This document shows positions 18,702 through 27,298 of a DNA stretch of 64,000 nucleotides, piece after piece (position 1 is the first letter of the stretch; each line of letters starts with the position of its first letter). This DNA comes from Streptacidiphilus fuscans (GTDB lineage: Bacteria; Actinomycetota; Actinomycetes; Streptomycetales; Streptomycetaceae), in NCBI RefSeq assembly GCF_015690355.1, contig NZ_JADPRT010000001.1, forward strand, positions 372,001 through 436,000. Reading direction: 5' to 3'. The notes beneath the pieces were generated by a model. The model was not told where the DNA came from and did not search any database. It saw nothing but the letters and a program-made list of their open reading frames with translations. A program made the translations under genes and the position numbers.

Positions 18702-19936
18702 GCAAGCAGGATCAGGTCTTCGGCTCCCGAGTCGCCGCGTTCCGCAAGGAACGGGGCATGAGCCAGGCGGAGCTCGCGGCAGAGATCGGACGCACCGCCA
18801 GCTGGTTGTCCCAGGTCGAACGCGGCATCCAGCCCGTGAATCGACTCGACGTTCTCCGTCTACTGGCGGACGCACTCGGCGTTTCTCAGGCAACCCTTCG
18901 CCCGGACCTGCCCGAGTCGGACGTGCCGTCCGCCGGGGAAGCGAATGAGATCAAGCCGAACGATCTGGACCAGGCGCGGTTGCTGCTGTCGGGCCACCCT
19001 GCACTGGAGGCGCTGCTAACGGACCAGGACGCGGCGAACCGTGCGAGCCTCTCTGAGCTGCGGTCCGCCGTTGATCGGGTCTGGGAGCTCACGCACGCGG
19101 ACAAGTTCGCCGAACTCAGCAGCACGCTCGGCCCCCTCGTTCCGAGGCTCGAACGCGCCGTTCGGACCGCGCCAGCCGAGGAGCGAGCCGAGCTCTCCCA
19201 GTTGCTTGGTCGGACATACGCGGCGCTTGCGGCTGCTTTCGTGCGCCAAGGTGAGCCGGACGCCGCGTGGGTCGCAGCCGATCGGTCCATCAGGGCCGCC
19301 GAGCAGTCCGGCCAACCGCTTCAGGTCTGTGCCGGTATCTACCGCTTGGCTCAGGCGTTCGTGCGCCTGAAGAGGCTCGACCAGGCAGAGCACGCCGCGA
19401 CCACCGCGGCCGACGCCCTTGCCCAGTACGTCTCAACCCACGATGACCCTGAAGCCCTCTCTGTTCTCGGAGCCTTGCACCTGCAGCTTGCGACGGTGCA
19501 CGCGAAGGCCGGTGACCGCGCACGCACCCGCGAAGAGATTCAGCGGGCTCGGGAGGTTGCGCGCCGCCTCGGTGAAGACCGGAATGACTTCAACCTGGAG
19601 TTCGGGCCGACGAACGTCGAGATCCAGGCCGTTTCCAGTGCCGTCGAGCTCGGGGATGCCGGCGAAGCGATCGACCTCGGTGAAGGGATCGACGCTACGG
19701 GCCTGTCTGTCGAACGCCAGGCCCGGTTGCTCATGGACCTTGGGCGAGCGTACTCCCAGCGGCGGCAGCCCGGCGAAGCCCTCGGCTACCTCCTGAAGGC
19801 TGAGGAGCTGGCACCGGAGATGATCAGCAGTCACATTGCCTCGCGAGACACGATCCGCGAACTGATGTTGGTGGCCGGCCGGTCGGCGTCCCCAGAGCTC
19901 CGGGGACTTGCGGAGCGCGCTGACGCGAAGCCGTGA
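18698..19936 (+). CDS. XRE-family regulator with TPR-like C-terminal region
   Basis: A 412-residue protein. The N-terminal helix-turn-helix covers residues about 9-62 (FRKERGMSQAELAAEIGRT and ASWLSQVERGIQPVN). The rest is all-alpha with repeated Ala-rich helices typical of tetratricopeptide repeats (AWVAADRSIRAAEQSGQPLQ, RLKRLDQAEHAATTAADALA). This architecture is common in Streptomyces regulators that may sense a peptide or small ligand. It is coupled to the ABM gene before it and, by GTGA, to the broken Nudix gene after it. It probably acts on the upstream repeats. Confidence 0.85.
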   Translation: MSKQDQVFGSRVAAFRKERGMSQAELAAEIGRTASWLSQVERGIQPVNRLDVLRLLADALGVSQATLRPDLPESDVPSAGEANEIKPNDLDQARLLLSGHPALEALLTDQDAANRASLSELRSAVDRVWELTHADKFAELSSTLGPLVPRLERAVRTAPAEERAELSQLLGRTYAALAAAFVRQGEPDAAWVAADRSIRAAEQSGQPLQVCAGIYRLAQAFVRLKRLDQAEHAATTAADALAQYVSTHDDPEALSVLGALHLQLATVHAKAGDRARTREEIQRAREVARRLGEDRNDFNLEFGPTNVEIQAVSSAVELGDAGEAIDLGEGIDATGLSVERQARLLMDLGRAYSQRRQPGEALGYLLKAEELAPEMISSHIASRDTIRELMLVAGRSASPELRGLAERADAKP

Positions 19937-20088
19937 CCAGTCCGCTGCACTCCGTGCCCGTGGCGGGCGTCGTTATTCGTGGCGATGCCCGCATCTTGGC
20001 TATCAAGCCGCGGACAATATTCACGACGCGCTGCGCGCTGGTTTGCCCCCAGGTCCAGGCACACGATGAGCGAGAGATCCTCAGCTAA
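19933..20088 (+). pseudogene. Nudix hydrolase, N-terminal fragment
   Basis: The GTG start overlaps the XRE stop. The first 27 residues (VTSPLHSVPVAGVVIRGDAR onward) match the first strands of Nudix hydrolases, which in streptomycetes often follow such regulators. Similarity ends at about 20012, and the frame stops at 20086 without the Nudix box. An IS630-type remnant begins right after, so insertion probably destroyed the gene. Confidence 0.65.
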
Positions 20089-20978
20089 TAGATATTCGCA
20101 GGGTGGTGGCTTGACCGATTCCGAGAGGGGCGGGCGAGAGCAGGTCCGGCTCCAGGCTGTGGCTTGCTTCGAGCGCGGGGAGAAGAACCGGGAGATCGCT
20201 GCTGCCCTACGTGTCTCGGAGCGTTCCGTGGAGCGCTGGCGGCGCCAGTGGCGCGAAGAGGGCCTGGCCGGGGTCGCATCGAAAGGCTCACCCGGTCGCC
20301 CTCGACTGTCGGATACACAGATAGCCAAGCTGGAACGGGAGTTGGAGCGCGGCCCGCTGGCGCATGGGTGAGCCGATCAGCGGTGGACGCTGGCCCGGGT
20401 GAAGACGTTGATCGGCCGTCTGTTTCATGTCTCGTACACCGTGGAGGGCACGTGGCTGGTGCGGCGACAGGGCTGGTCCTGGCAGCAACCCGCCCGGCGC
20501 GCGATCGAACGCGGCGACGACGCGGTGGAGCTGTGGGGAGCGGTCCCGGCTGATCTACGCGATTCGCGCGTACGAGGACCGCAAGGACGAACGGAAGGGC
20601 TTCGGCTGGAAGGACTACCGCGAACTGGTCATCCGCGCCCGGATACAGCTCGGCGGCCCGATCGTTCTGGTGTGGGACAACCTGCGCACTCACCTGGCCA
20701 CGCCGTTGCGGGAGTTCTTCAAGGCCAACTCCGACTGGCTCACCGTGTTTCAGTTACCGACGTACGCGCACGACCTCAACCCGCAGGAGGGCATCTGGCC
20801 GCTGGTCAAACACGACATCGGCAACCTCGCCGCCGCCGACCTCAGCCAGATCACCCGCGCGGTGAAACGCAAGCTCAATATGCTTCAGTACCGGCCGGAG
20901 GTCATCGACGGCTGCCTGGCCGGCACCGGCCGGACCCTCTCAGGACGGCACACCCCTACTGGGAGCCGTAGGTCTTGA
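20066..20978 (+). pseudogene. IS630-family transposase, decayed
   Basis: The N-terminal part (RYSQGGGLTDSERGGREQ, then a helix-turn-helix REIAAALRVSERSVERWRRQ) is intact to about 20370. A TGA at 20369-20371 interrupts the frame after GPLAHG where a Trp codon is expected. The frame then resumes (ADQRWTLARVKTLIGRLFHV) to about 20530. An internal deletion and frameshift join it to the C-terminal catalytic part (IVLVWDNLRTHLA, LPTYAHDLNPQEGIW). The first catalytic Asp region is missing, so the element cannot transpose. Where the IS ends on the right is unclear, near 20945. Confidence 0.85.
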
Positions 20979-21732
20979 TACTCACCGCGGCGCCGTTGGA
21001 GTACTGGGCCACGGCCCGAGCGGCTGCGCCCGTGACCTGAACGGTGGCCTTGCCGTGTGCGGCTAGTGCGACCAGACCGCCGATCGGGACCACGACTACC
21101 GCCTGCTGTGTCTGATTGGCTGGGGGCTGGTCGTAGACCAGGTAGACGAGTCGGACGGAGACCGGGTAGGAGTCGGGGTTGGACACGCTGACGGCACTGA
21201 AGTCGCTGAACTTGCTCACCGGGCGGCCGTGCGCGTCCAGGGCCTGAGCCGGGTCGTAGTCTCCGGCCTGTGTTCGCGCCAGGGTGATGCTGCGGACAGT
21301 GACGCGCACGTTCGCCACCTGGTGCTCTCCGGTCCCGGAGAAACGAAGGATGTCCAGGCCCGCACTACCGTAGGGAACGACCAAGTTGCCGCGGTCGCTT
21401 CCGTAGACCGTGGTGACCTTGACCTGCGGCAGGACCCTCCCGCGGGCATCCAGCGCGGTGAAGGCCAGGACCGGGACCACCGATTGGTCGAAGCTGTTGC
21501 TGATGTCAAGTACCTGATCGATGTAGTCGTTCTTCGGCGGGAAGCCCTTGTAGGAGAACGTCAGGTCCCCGGCGCTCGGCTCAGGTGTCGGGGCCTGCGC
21601 GGGCTGCGCCGCGGCGGTTGTCGCGGGGGTTGCCGTCGGCGCAGCCGCCAGGGGCCCGCAGCCGGCCAGGAGCACGGCCGCCATGGCGGCTCCGAACCCC
21701 AGATACCGCCTGCGTATGTCGCTCTCGCCCAC
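20956..21732 (-). CDS. Putative secreted lipoprotein
   Basis: A 258-residue protein. The N terminus is a lipoprotein signal peptide with lipobox LLAGC (Cys at about residue 25), followed by a Pro/Thr/Ala linker and a beta-rich domain (DLTFSYKGFPPKNDYIDQ and onward). It should be anchored to the outer face of the membrane. No enzyme motif was seen; it resembles DUF4352-like extracellular domains only in a general way. The gene ends inside the decayed transposase frame, which suggests the insertion lies just behind it. Confidence 0.75.
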   Translation of the reverse strand: MGESDIRRRYLGFGAAMAAVLLAGCGPLAAAPTATPATTAAAQPAQAPTPEPSAGDLTFSYKGFPPKNDYIDQVLDISNSFDQSVVPVLAFTALDARGRVLPQVKVTTVYGSDRGNLVVPYGSAGLDILRFSGTGEHQVANVRVTVRSITLARTQAGDYDPAQALDAHGRPVSKFSDFSAVSVSNPDSYPVSVRLVYLVYDQPPANQTQQAVVVVPIGGLVALAAHGKATVQVTGAAARAVAQYSNGAAVSIKTYGSQ

Positions 21733-22214
21733 GCGGTCCTACCTCTGTGATCGTCAAGCTCGTTTGTATCGGCGGAGCTTAGCGCACGCACAGCGTGGGG
21801 CTCTTTGGGTTCGGATCATGTGGTTGTGGGGTCGAACATCGGCTTCACCTTGGCGAACGCCAGCTCCGGCACCATCCGTCCGCTCAACCACGGGACATCC
21901 CCGTCGTCGATCGTGATCGCCCCCAGAGGCTCCTGCCCACGCTGCACCCGCCAGACCTCACCACTACGATCCGCCAGCACTCCGTGCCCAACTGTGAACA
22001 GGCGCCCTGTCCACCGGCACTGTCCCAGAACCCACCGACAACGCCCGAGGGAAGCGATCACCCAGCAGACGGGAAGCGATCTTCGGATCGCCGCAGACGG
22101 CCAGGCCACCCCCACTCAAGAACACCCCCATAGGTGGAGCGGCGCGTGAGGCCATCCAGCTCCCCGACGTCACTCATTCAAGCCAGTAGCCAACCGGGCG
22201 GTGGGTCGGACCCG
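21733..22214. other. Gene-poor stretch with one gene fragment
   Basis: About 480 bases between two minus-strand genes. Apart from the 55-codon fragment annotated separately, I see no supported gene. The stretch probably holds the promoter of the lipoprotein gene and decayed coding sequence. Confidence 0.5.
21816..21980 (-). pseudogene. Fragment of a small Streptomyces hypothetical protein family
   Basis: About 55 codons read VLADRSGEVWRVQRGQEPLG and continue with GAITIDDGDVPWLSGRMVPE. This pattern (a WRV strand, then G-x-I-x-x-D-D-x-PW, then FAKVKPMFD) recurs in short uncharacterised actinomycete proteins. No good start was found, and the frame ends early after MFDPTTT, so it looks truncated. 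Confidence 0.4.
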
Positions 22215-22637
22215 TTAGACCTCCTGGCGCTTTGCTGTCTTTGAGCCGAGTTGGTTACGCAGGTGGCGCGGCACAAGGAACTGCGGTCGGTTGAACGACA
22301 CGATCGAGAACGCCAGCCACCCGCTCGTCGGCAGCCCCAGGATGGCCAGCCAGAGGAGCAGGTTCGCCCACAACGGTCCCGGAGAGGGGGTGCCGGACGG
22401 GTCGTTGTTGATCACGATTCCGGCGGCGAGAAACAAGATGCCAAGCAACCACTGGAAGACACCCATCGGAACGAGAGCACGCCGCACGCCCTGCCACACG
22501 GCCTCTCTGAACATCGGGTTCGACCGGGCCGCCCATTTCGGTGGGGTCTGGTTGCGCCAGACTTTCAGGCCCGCGCGGATCGTCGCGGTGCCCCACGCGG
22601 CGAGGAACAGCGCAAACAGGGCAAGAAAATAGACCAT
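22215..22637 (-). CDS. Small integral membrane protein
   Basis: A 140-residue protein with three hydrophobic segments: residues about 2-22 (VYFLALFALFLAAWGTATI), 58-78 and 90-112. A basic loop (RAGLKVWRNQTPPKWAARSN) follows the first helix. No family was recognised. It stands alone on the minus strand in the accessory region. Confidence 0.65.
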   Translation of the reverse strand: MVYFLALFALFLAAWGTATIRAGLKVWRNQTPPKWAARSNPMFREAVWQGVRRALVPMGVFQWLLGILFLAAGIVINNDPSGTPSPGPLWANLLLWLAILGLPTSGWLAFSIVSFNRPQFLVPRHLRNQLGSKTAKRQEV

Positions 22638-22822
22638 CAGAACCTCGTCAGTTACATGGGAAGCCGCTGTGTCGATCGCGGCACGCAGTTTCGCAGCCGA
22701 CGTAGGCTAGCGCGGAAAAATGCGTAGCGTACCGCCACATGGGGCTCCAGCGTCCGACACCCCGCTCTCTACGTGATTTCTGCGCTGGAGCCCAGGTGGC
22801 AGTGCTGCCATGGTCAGCCGGA

Positions 22823-23755
22823 CTACTGACTAACCGTCAGAAGAATTTTCCCTTGGACGTGACCTTGGTCCATGGCAGCGTGGGCGCTCGCGGCATCGGC
22901 GAGGTCGAATGTGGCCTCGACGTGGGGGCGGAGCCTCCCGGCGTCAGCGAGTTCTGCGATTCGCTCCAGGGCGACGTAGTCCGGCTCGACGGAGGTGACG
23001 ACGAGCCGCACGCCGCGCGCCTCGGCCGCGGTGGCAAGCTCGTCTCCGTCTTCGAGGATGCTGACGAGCGCGCCGCCTGCCCGCAACACGCTCAACGAGC
23101 GCTCGCCTTGGGCGGTCGAGTCGAAGACGACGTCCATGTCCTGCACCGCGTCGGCGAAGTCGACAGTCCGGTAGTCGACCAGCTCGTCCGCCCCGAGCCC
23201 CCGCAGGAAGCCGTGTCGCACCGCGCTCGCCACCGCGGTGACATGGCAACCATGTGCCTTGGCTATCTGCACCGCCAGGTGCCCCACCCCGCCGGCCGCA
23301 CGCAGAATCAGCACCCGGTCACCGGGCTTGATCCGGGCCCGATCGACCAACCCCTGCCACGCGGTCAGCGCGGCCAACGGCAGAGCAGCGGCTTGTACGT
23401 GGCTGAGTGACGCCGGTTTTCGGGCCAGTTGCCGGGAGGGTGCCGCGACATATTCCGCGTAGGCGTTTGCTGCGCGCGGGAAGAACGGCATGCCGTACAC
23501 CTCGTCGCCGACGGCGAAGCGGGCGCCCGGCCCGGCCTCCGCCACCACCCCGGAGAGATCCCAACCCACACCGAACGGCGGTTCGCCCAGCAGTGGGTAT
23601 TCCCCCGACCTGACCACCGCGTCCACGGGGTTCACCCCACAGGCACGCACGCGGATGAGTACCTCGCCCGGGAGGAGGCTTGGTCGGTCGGTGTCCACCA
23701 CCTCCAGAACCTCCGGCCCTCCGAACGACTTCTGCATGACCGCACGCATCAACAT
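22823..23755 (-). CDS. NADP-dependent quinone oxidoreductase-like enzyme (MDR family)
   Basis: About 310 residues. The N-terminal GroES-like domain is MQKSFGGPEVLEVVDTDRPS onward. The NADP-binding motif AAGGVGHLAVQIAKAHG lies near residues 145-161. No structural or catalytic zinc Cys cluster is present, so it belongs with the zinc-independent quinone reductases. It would reduce quinones or enones with NADPH in the cytoplasm. The start is best placed at ATG 23755, close to the domain; earlier in-frame ATGs exist. Confidence 0.8.
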   Translation of the reverse strand: MLMRAVMQKSFGGPEVLEVVDTDRPSLLPGEVLIRVRACGVNPVDAVVRSGEYPLLGEPPFGVGWDLSGVVAEAGPGARFAVGDEVYGMPFFPRAANAYAEYVAAPSRQLARKPASLSHVQAAALPLAALTAWQGLVDRARIKPGDRVLILRAAGGVGHLAVQIAKAHGCHVTAVASAVRHGFLRGLGADELVDYRTVDFADAVQDMDVVFDSTAQGERSLSVLRAGGALVSILEDGDELATAAEARGVRLVVTSVEPDYVALERIAELADAGRLRPHVEATFDLADAASAHAAMDQGHVQGKILLTVSQ

Positions 23756-24101
23756 GCGTCGTCCCCCCATACGTACTGGTCGACGTGCGGCACGTTCCGC
23801 GCCGACGCTGGCGATCATATGCACCACCACCGACACGGCGCAGCGGCGCTGACCGCCTACCGACGCAGGCCCCCCGAACTACGGTCGTCGGAATTCCGTC
23901 GACCAGGAAGCGTGCCGTGTCCCAGAAAAGCACCCCGACCATCGTCCTCGTCCGAGATGGTGATCACAGCCATCAGCAACATTCTGCTCCTGCGTGACTG
24001 CGGCGCATCCGCTCCCGGACCACGTCCGTCGCGCCGTCGACAGGGCATGGCGACGGGCGGATTCGGCCGGCTGACCCGGGAGGGATGCAGAGGCCCTGGC
24101 G

Positions 24102-25109
24102 CTACATCAGGTCGCTGATCACCGGGTGCTCCGGCGAGGCAGGGCAGGAGAAGATGCGCATGGTCTCGTTCCTGCCGAGTCGCACACCCGATGGCGACTG
24201 ACGTCGCAGGCGGCTGTCCACGTGGCCGTCGAGTGACCCGGCCGGAGCCCAGCTGGCCGTGCCGCCGTCCCACTCGCTGCTGGCCACCGCCGCGACGAAC
24301 CGCATCTCGGTGCCGCATGAGTGGCACTGCACCGGTCCGAAGTAGCCCTGATAGTTCCACGGCTCGTGACCGCCGAGCTTCCAACCCGGAGCGGTGGAGA
24401 GCTCCCAGTGGAATCGGGGTTCGTAGTCTTCCGGGTCGTCGGTGATGTCGCCGAAGGTGGCCATCTCCCACGCGTCGACCCGCTCCTCGAACTCCTCGCC
24501 CAGAGCGCCGGGGTGCGGGTACTCGGTGACCGGCTCCGGACGAAGCAGACATGGCGATGGCAAGTAGCCCGGCTCTCCGACGACCAGGGGCTCGGGCGGA
24601 ACCGACAAGCATTCGGAGAGACTGCGGCTGTCGCGGTAGCAGACCTGAACGAACGGTCCGGCGATCCCGTTGTAGGGCACCGTGGCGTCGTCGTAGTAGT
24701 GCTGGAACGGACACCACAGGACCTGCAGAACATCCGTCCCCGGCGGAAAGCCCTCATACCAGGGCACGTCGTGCGCGAACACCTGCATCACCGGAAGCAT
24801 GGGCCACGTGGTGTCCGCAGGGATCTCATCCCAGGCGATCTCACCAACGTGAGCGAACCCCGTCTCGGACCGCTCGCCACGGACGTCACCGGGTCGATGC
24901 GGCGGACGGTGCTTGAGATGGTCACCTTCCGGGCAGGTCGGCCAGGCCTCATCAGCCGGCCAAGCCAGTCGGCCACCGATCGAACTCTCGTGAGGGCCTG
25001 GGTGAGCTGGCACGGGGTGCAACCGGATCGCTGTCCTTGCGTGACCAGCAAGCTCAGGAAAGACCGAGAGGATGTCCAACGGACGCGGCGGAGTCACTGG
25101 AGCGTTCAT
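24102..25109 (-). CDS. DUF1963 (YwqG-like) protein
   Basis: A 335-residue soluble protein. Features of DUF1963 are visible: GGRLAWPADEAWPTCPEGDH near residues 47-66, a central PMLPVMQVFAHD, and the late GWKLGGHEPWNYQ with a zinc-like CHSCGTEM. The function of the family is unknown. The ATG at 25109 has AAAGAGG upstream. It stands isolated in the accessory region. Confidence 0.75.
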   Translation of the reverse strand: MNAPVTPPRPLDILSVFPELAGHARTAIRLHPVPAHPGPHESSIGGRLAWPADEAWPTCPEGDHLKHRPPHRPGDVRGERSETGFAHVGEIAWDEIPADTTWPMLPVMQVFAHDVPWYEGFPPGTDVLQVLWCPFQHYYDDATVPYNGIAGPFVQVCYRDSRSLSECLSVPPEPLVVGEPGYLPSPCLLRPEPVTEYPHPGALGEEFEERVDAWEMATFGDITDDPEDYEPRFHWELSTAPGWKLGGHEPWNYQGYFGPVQCHSCGTEMRFVAAVASSEWDGGTASWAPAGSLDGHVDSRLRRQSPSGVRLGRNETMRIFSCPASPEHPVISDLM

Positions 25110-25112
25110 CAA

Positions 25113-26707
25113 TGCCGCCTCTTTCGTTGCAGGGTGGTCTGACGGCCAGCTCGGCCTTCAGAGCGATGGATCCCTCGGTCACGCGCCGCATCGTATGATC
25201 CTTGCCCCACTCAAGGCAGCCCGGGGCTCCATCCCGCGCTTGCAGATCCACACGTCTTGGAAATTACTCCGTAGACACCCACATCGGATGGACCGCCCGC
25301 CCCACGCTTTTCCCGCCCTGGTCCATCCCCGGACTGCAACTCACCCTTTGCGTCACTGAGTTCAGACCGAGCGTCGGACCTACTGAGCAACAACCTTCTC
25401 TACGGCTTCAAGGGCCCACGCCGCTTGCGCGGCGCGGCCCTACGTCGTCCTCGCTGGCCTTCCCGCGGATGGCTGCCCCGGTCCCGTCCGGCCCGATCGG
25501 TACCCTCTCCCCGGTCGCTCCCGCATGCCCGTAGTCCACCAACCGCAGGGGACGGGAAGGGCAGGCAATCGACGCGGGACGATCTCCTCAGCAGTCACCA
25601 CGGATTCACGGCAGAGCAATAACTGATCGGCGACCTCACGGTCTGGACATTCACACTGCTACGCGGGCGTCGGCCATATCGCCGACGCCCGCTCGCACTC
25701 GTGTCTTCGCCCTGTGCGGGCGACACCGGCGATGGCCTCCCCTCGGGCAGAGAAGGACAACGGGGGGATCAACAGTCCGGGACTGCATGGCTGAGCTCAC
25801 CGAAGATTCGCTTCAAGCACCCACCGTCGGAACGGGTACGAGGTGCGTCCGGGGCACCGGTCGGACCGGGGCGGGGACCGGCGCGGCCTTTGCTGGGAGG
25901 CGCTCAGCGACCGCGCGACCCGTCTCCGCGAGCACAGCTCCCTTCTCCTCAGCGGCAACCATCAACGCCGGCGAGGCGGACGCAATGGGGCTCCGCTTCA
26001 AACCCCGGCCCTTCTCAAGGAGGGTCCAAAGCGATCGGGAGAACGTGCAGGAGAGTGGGAGCAGGGGTGGTGGGGTGCGGCGGAGGAACCCACGTCTGTC
26101 AGTTCATGCCTGATCCTGCGGTTCATTCTGGCCAAGCTGGGTTGTGGAGCCGAAAGGTCATGAAACCCGTTGAAACGCTCTCAAGCACGATTCAGGTCGG
26201 CGACCAAGGGCCTTGCGAGCATCCTGGCGGGTGGACGAGTGAGACAAAGCCGCAGGTCCGATGCCCAGATCTATGGTTGCGGGATTCGGCTGGCCCCAGA
26301 GTGGCGGTCGTGCTAGCTGAATGTAGACGGTAGAACGAAGCGCAGCGCTGAGGTGGCCGGATTGGCTGCTAGCTTCCATATACGAGAAGCGCCCCTGCCG
26401 GGAGGACTGGAGAGCGAAGCGCGGGCGTGTTGGTCCGTCGCCGATAGCGGGCCTGATCGAGCGTGGCGTACGACACATTTCGCAGATGGACGCGCCCCAC
26501 ATCTGATTAAACGCCAATATGCCTGCAAAGCTGGGAAGTTGGATTTTCTGCAACTTGCTTCAAATCCCAACTCGCTTGCTGCACGGGCGAGTTTGGAATG
26601 AGGCGCACCCCGTGCAGCATGAGAAACGTCATTGGAGCTCGCTCGCGCCAGCCGATCTCGAAGCAAGCGTGGCACGAGCGAGCCGACGCCTTTTGGGAGG
26701 CATAGCT
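25113..26707. other. 1.6-kb gene-poor stretch
   Basis: No frame here has convincing coding character; the open frames on both strands are chance shadows with disordered composition. GC drops locally (for example 26501-26600). A perfect hairpin lies at 25663-25692. This looks like decayed island DNA, although an uncharacterised RNA or very small genes cannot be excluded. Confidence 0.5.
25663..25692. terminator. Perfect GC hairpin in the gene-poor stretch
   Basis: GCGGGCGTCGGC (25663-25674) pairs with GCCGACGCCCGC (25681-25692) around CATATC. There is no T run. It may be a terminator left from a lost gene or part of an unknown RNA. Confidence 0.5.
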
Positions 26708-26911
26708 ATGAGTGTGACCCCCGCGCAGCCCGTCCTGTCAAACCCTGGCGTTAGCCCCTGGTCGATCGCCACGGTCATCGTTGTGGTGGTCATCGTCGTC
26801 CCGCCGAGCTTGCTCAATTCGACGTTGATGACTCTGACCACCTTGTTTGCCCTGTTCGTGGGCGCGAGTGTGCCAGCAGTGAAGTACAGCAATCGGGGCG
26901 ACCGTCGCTGA
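26708..26911 (+). CDS. Small membrane protein, 67 residues
   Basis: ATG at 26708 has GGGAGG seven bases upstream. The product has a polar start (MSVTPAQPVLSNPGVSPW) and then one long or two short hydrophobic helices (IATVIVVVVIVVPPSLL and LMTLTTLFALFVGASVP), ending in a basic tail. No family was recognised. It lies about 390 bases before the low-GC kinase on the same strand. Confidence 0.55.
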   Translation: MSVTPAQPVLSNPGVSPWSIATVIVVVVIVVPPSLLNSTLMTLTTLFALFVGASVPAVKYSNRGDRR

Positions 26912-27298
26912 CCGGTCTCGACCTCAGCGGCGCGTTTGACCTGCGCTGCAGATCTCACCGACCGGACTGCCCGTAAGGGGGCGGTGGCCGGACCCCGATC
27001 ACGCAGCGCCTGATAACCGACTGGCGGGACAAGACGGCCCCCGAGGGCGGCCAAGCTGACGCTGGTTCGATCTGGTCCAGCGCCCGCCGCCTCACTGGCC
27101 GCAGACGGCTCCTTGCCGGCCCTGCCCGAGTCCTCACCGCCGGGGCCGGGTGGGGCACTTGAGTTGACCCCGGCCCCGGCCGCCCTGAGCGTGAACCAGT
27201 CAAACCCTGGGAACTGATCCCACCGGGGCTGGCGTCGTCGTCCACAGTGAGGCCCCGGGGCGGGTACGGATCTAGGCTGATTTGGAGGGGAGCAAGGG
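26912..27298. promoter_or_regulatory. Intergenic region upstream of the kinase
   Basis: About 390 bases with no supported gene. Several short GGCCCCGG/CCGGGGCC stretches (for example CGGGGCCGGG near 27141 and CCCCGGCCCCGGC near 27170) can pair. The end carries GGAGGGGAGC (27284-27293), the ribosome binding site for the GTG at 27299. Confidence 0.4.

Noticed and set aside
26313..26675. 120-codon minus-strand frame in the gene-poor stretch
   Set aside because: No good ribosome binding site, no recognisable domain, and composition typical of non-coding DNA.
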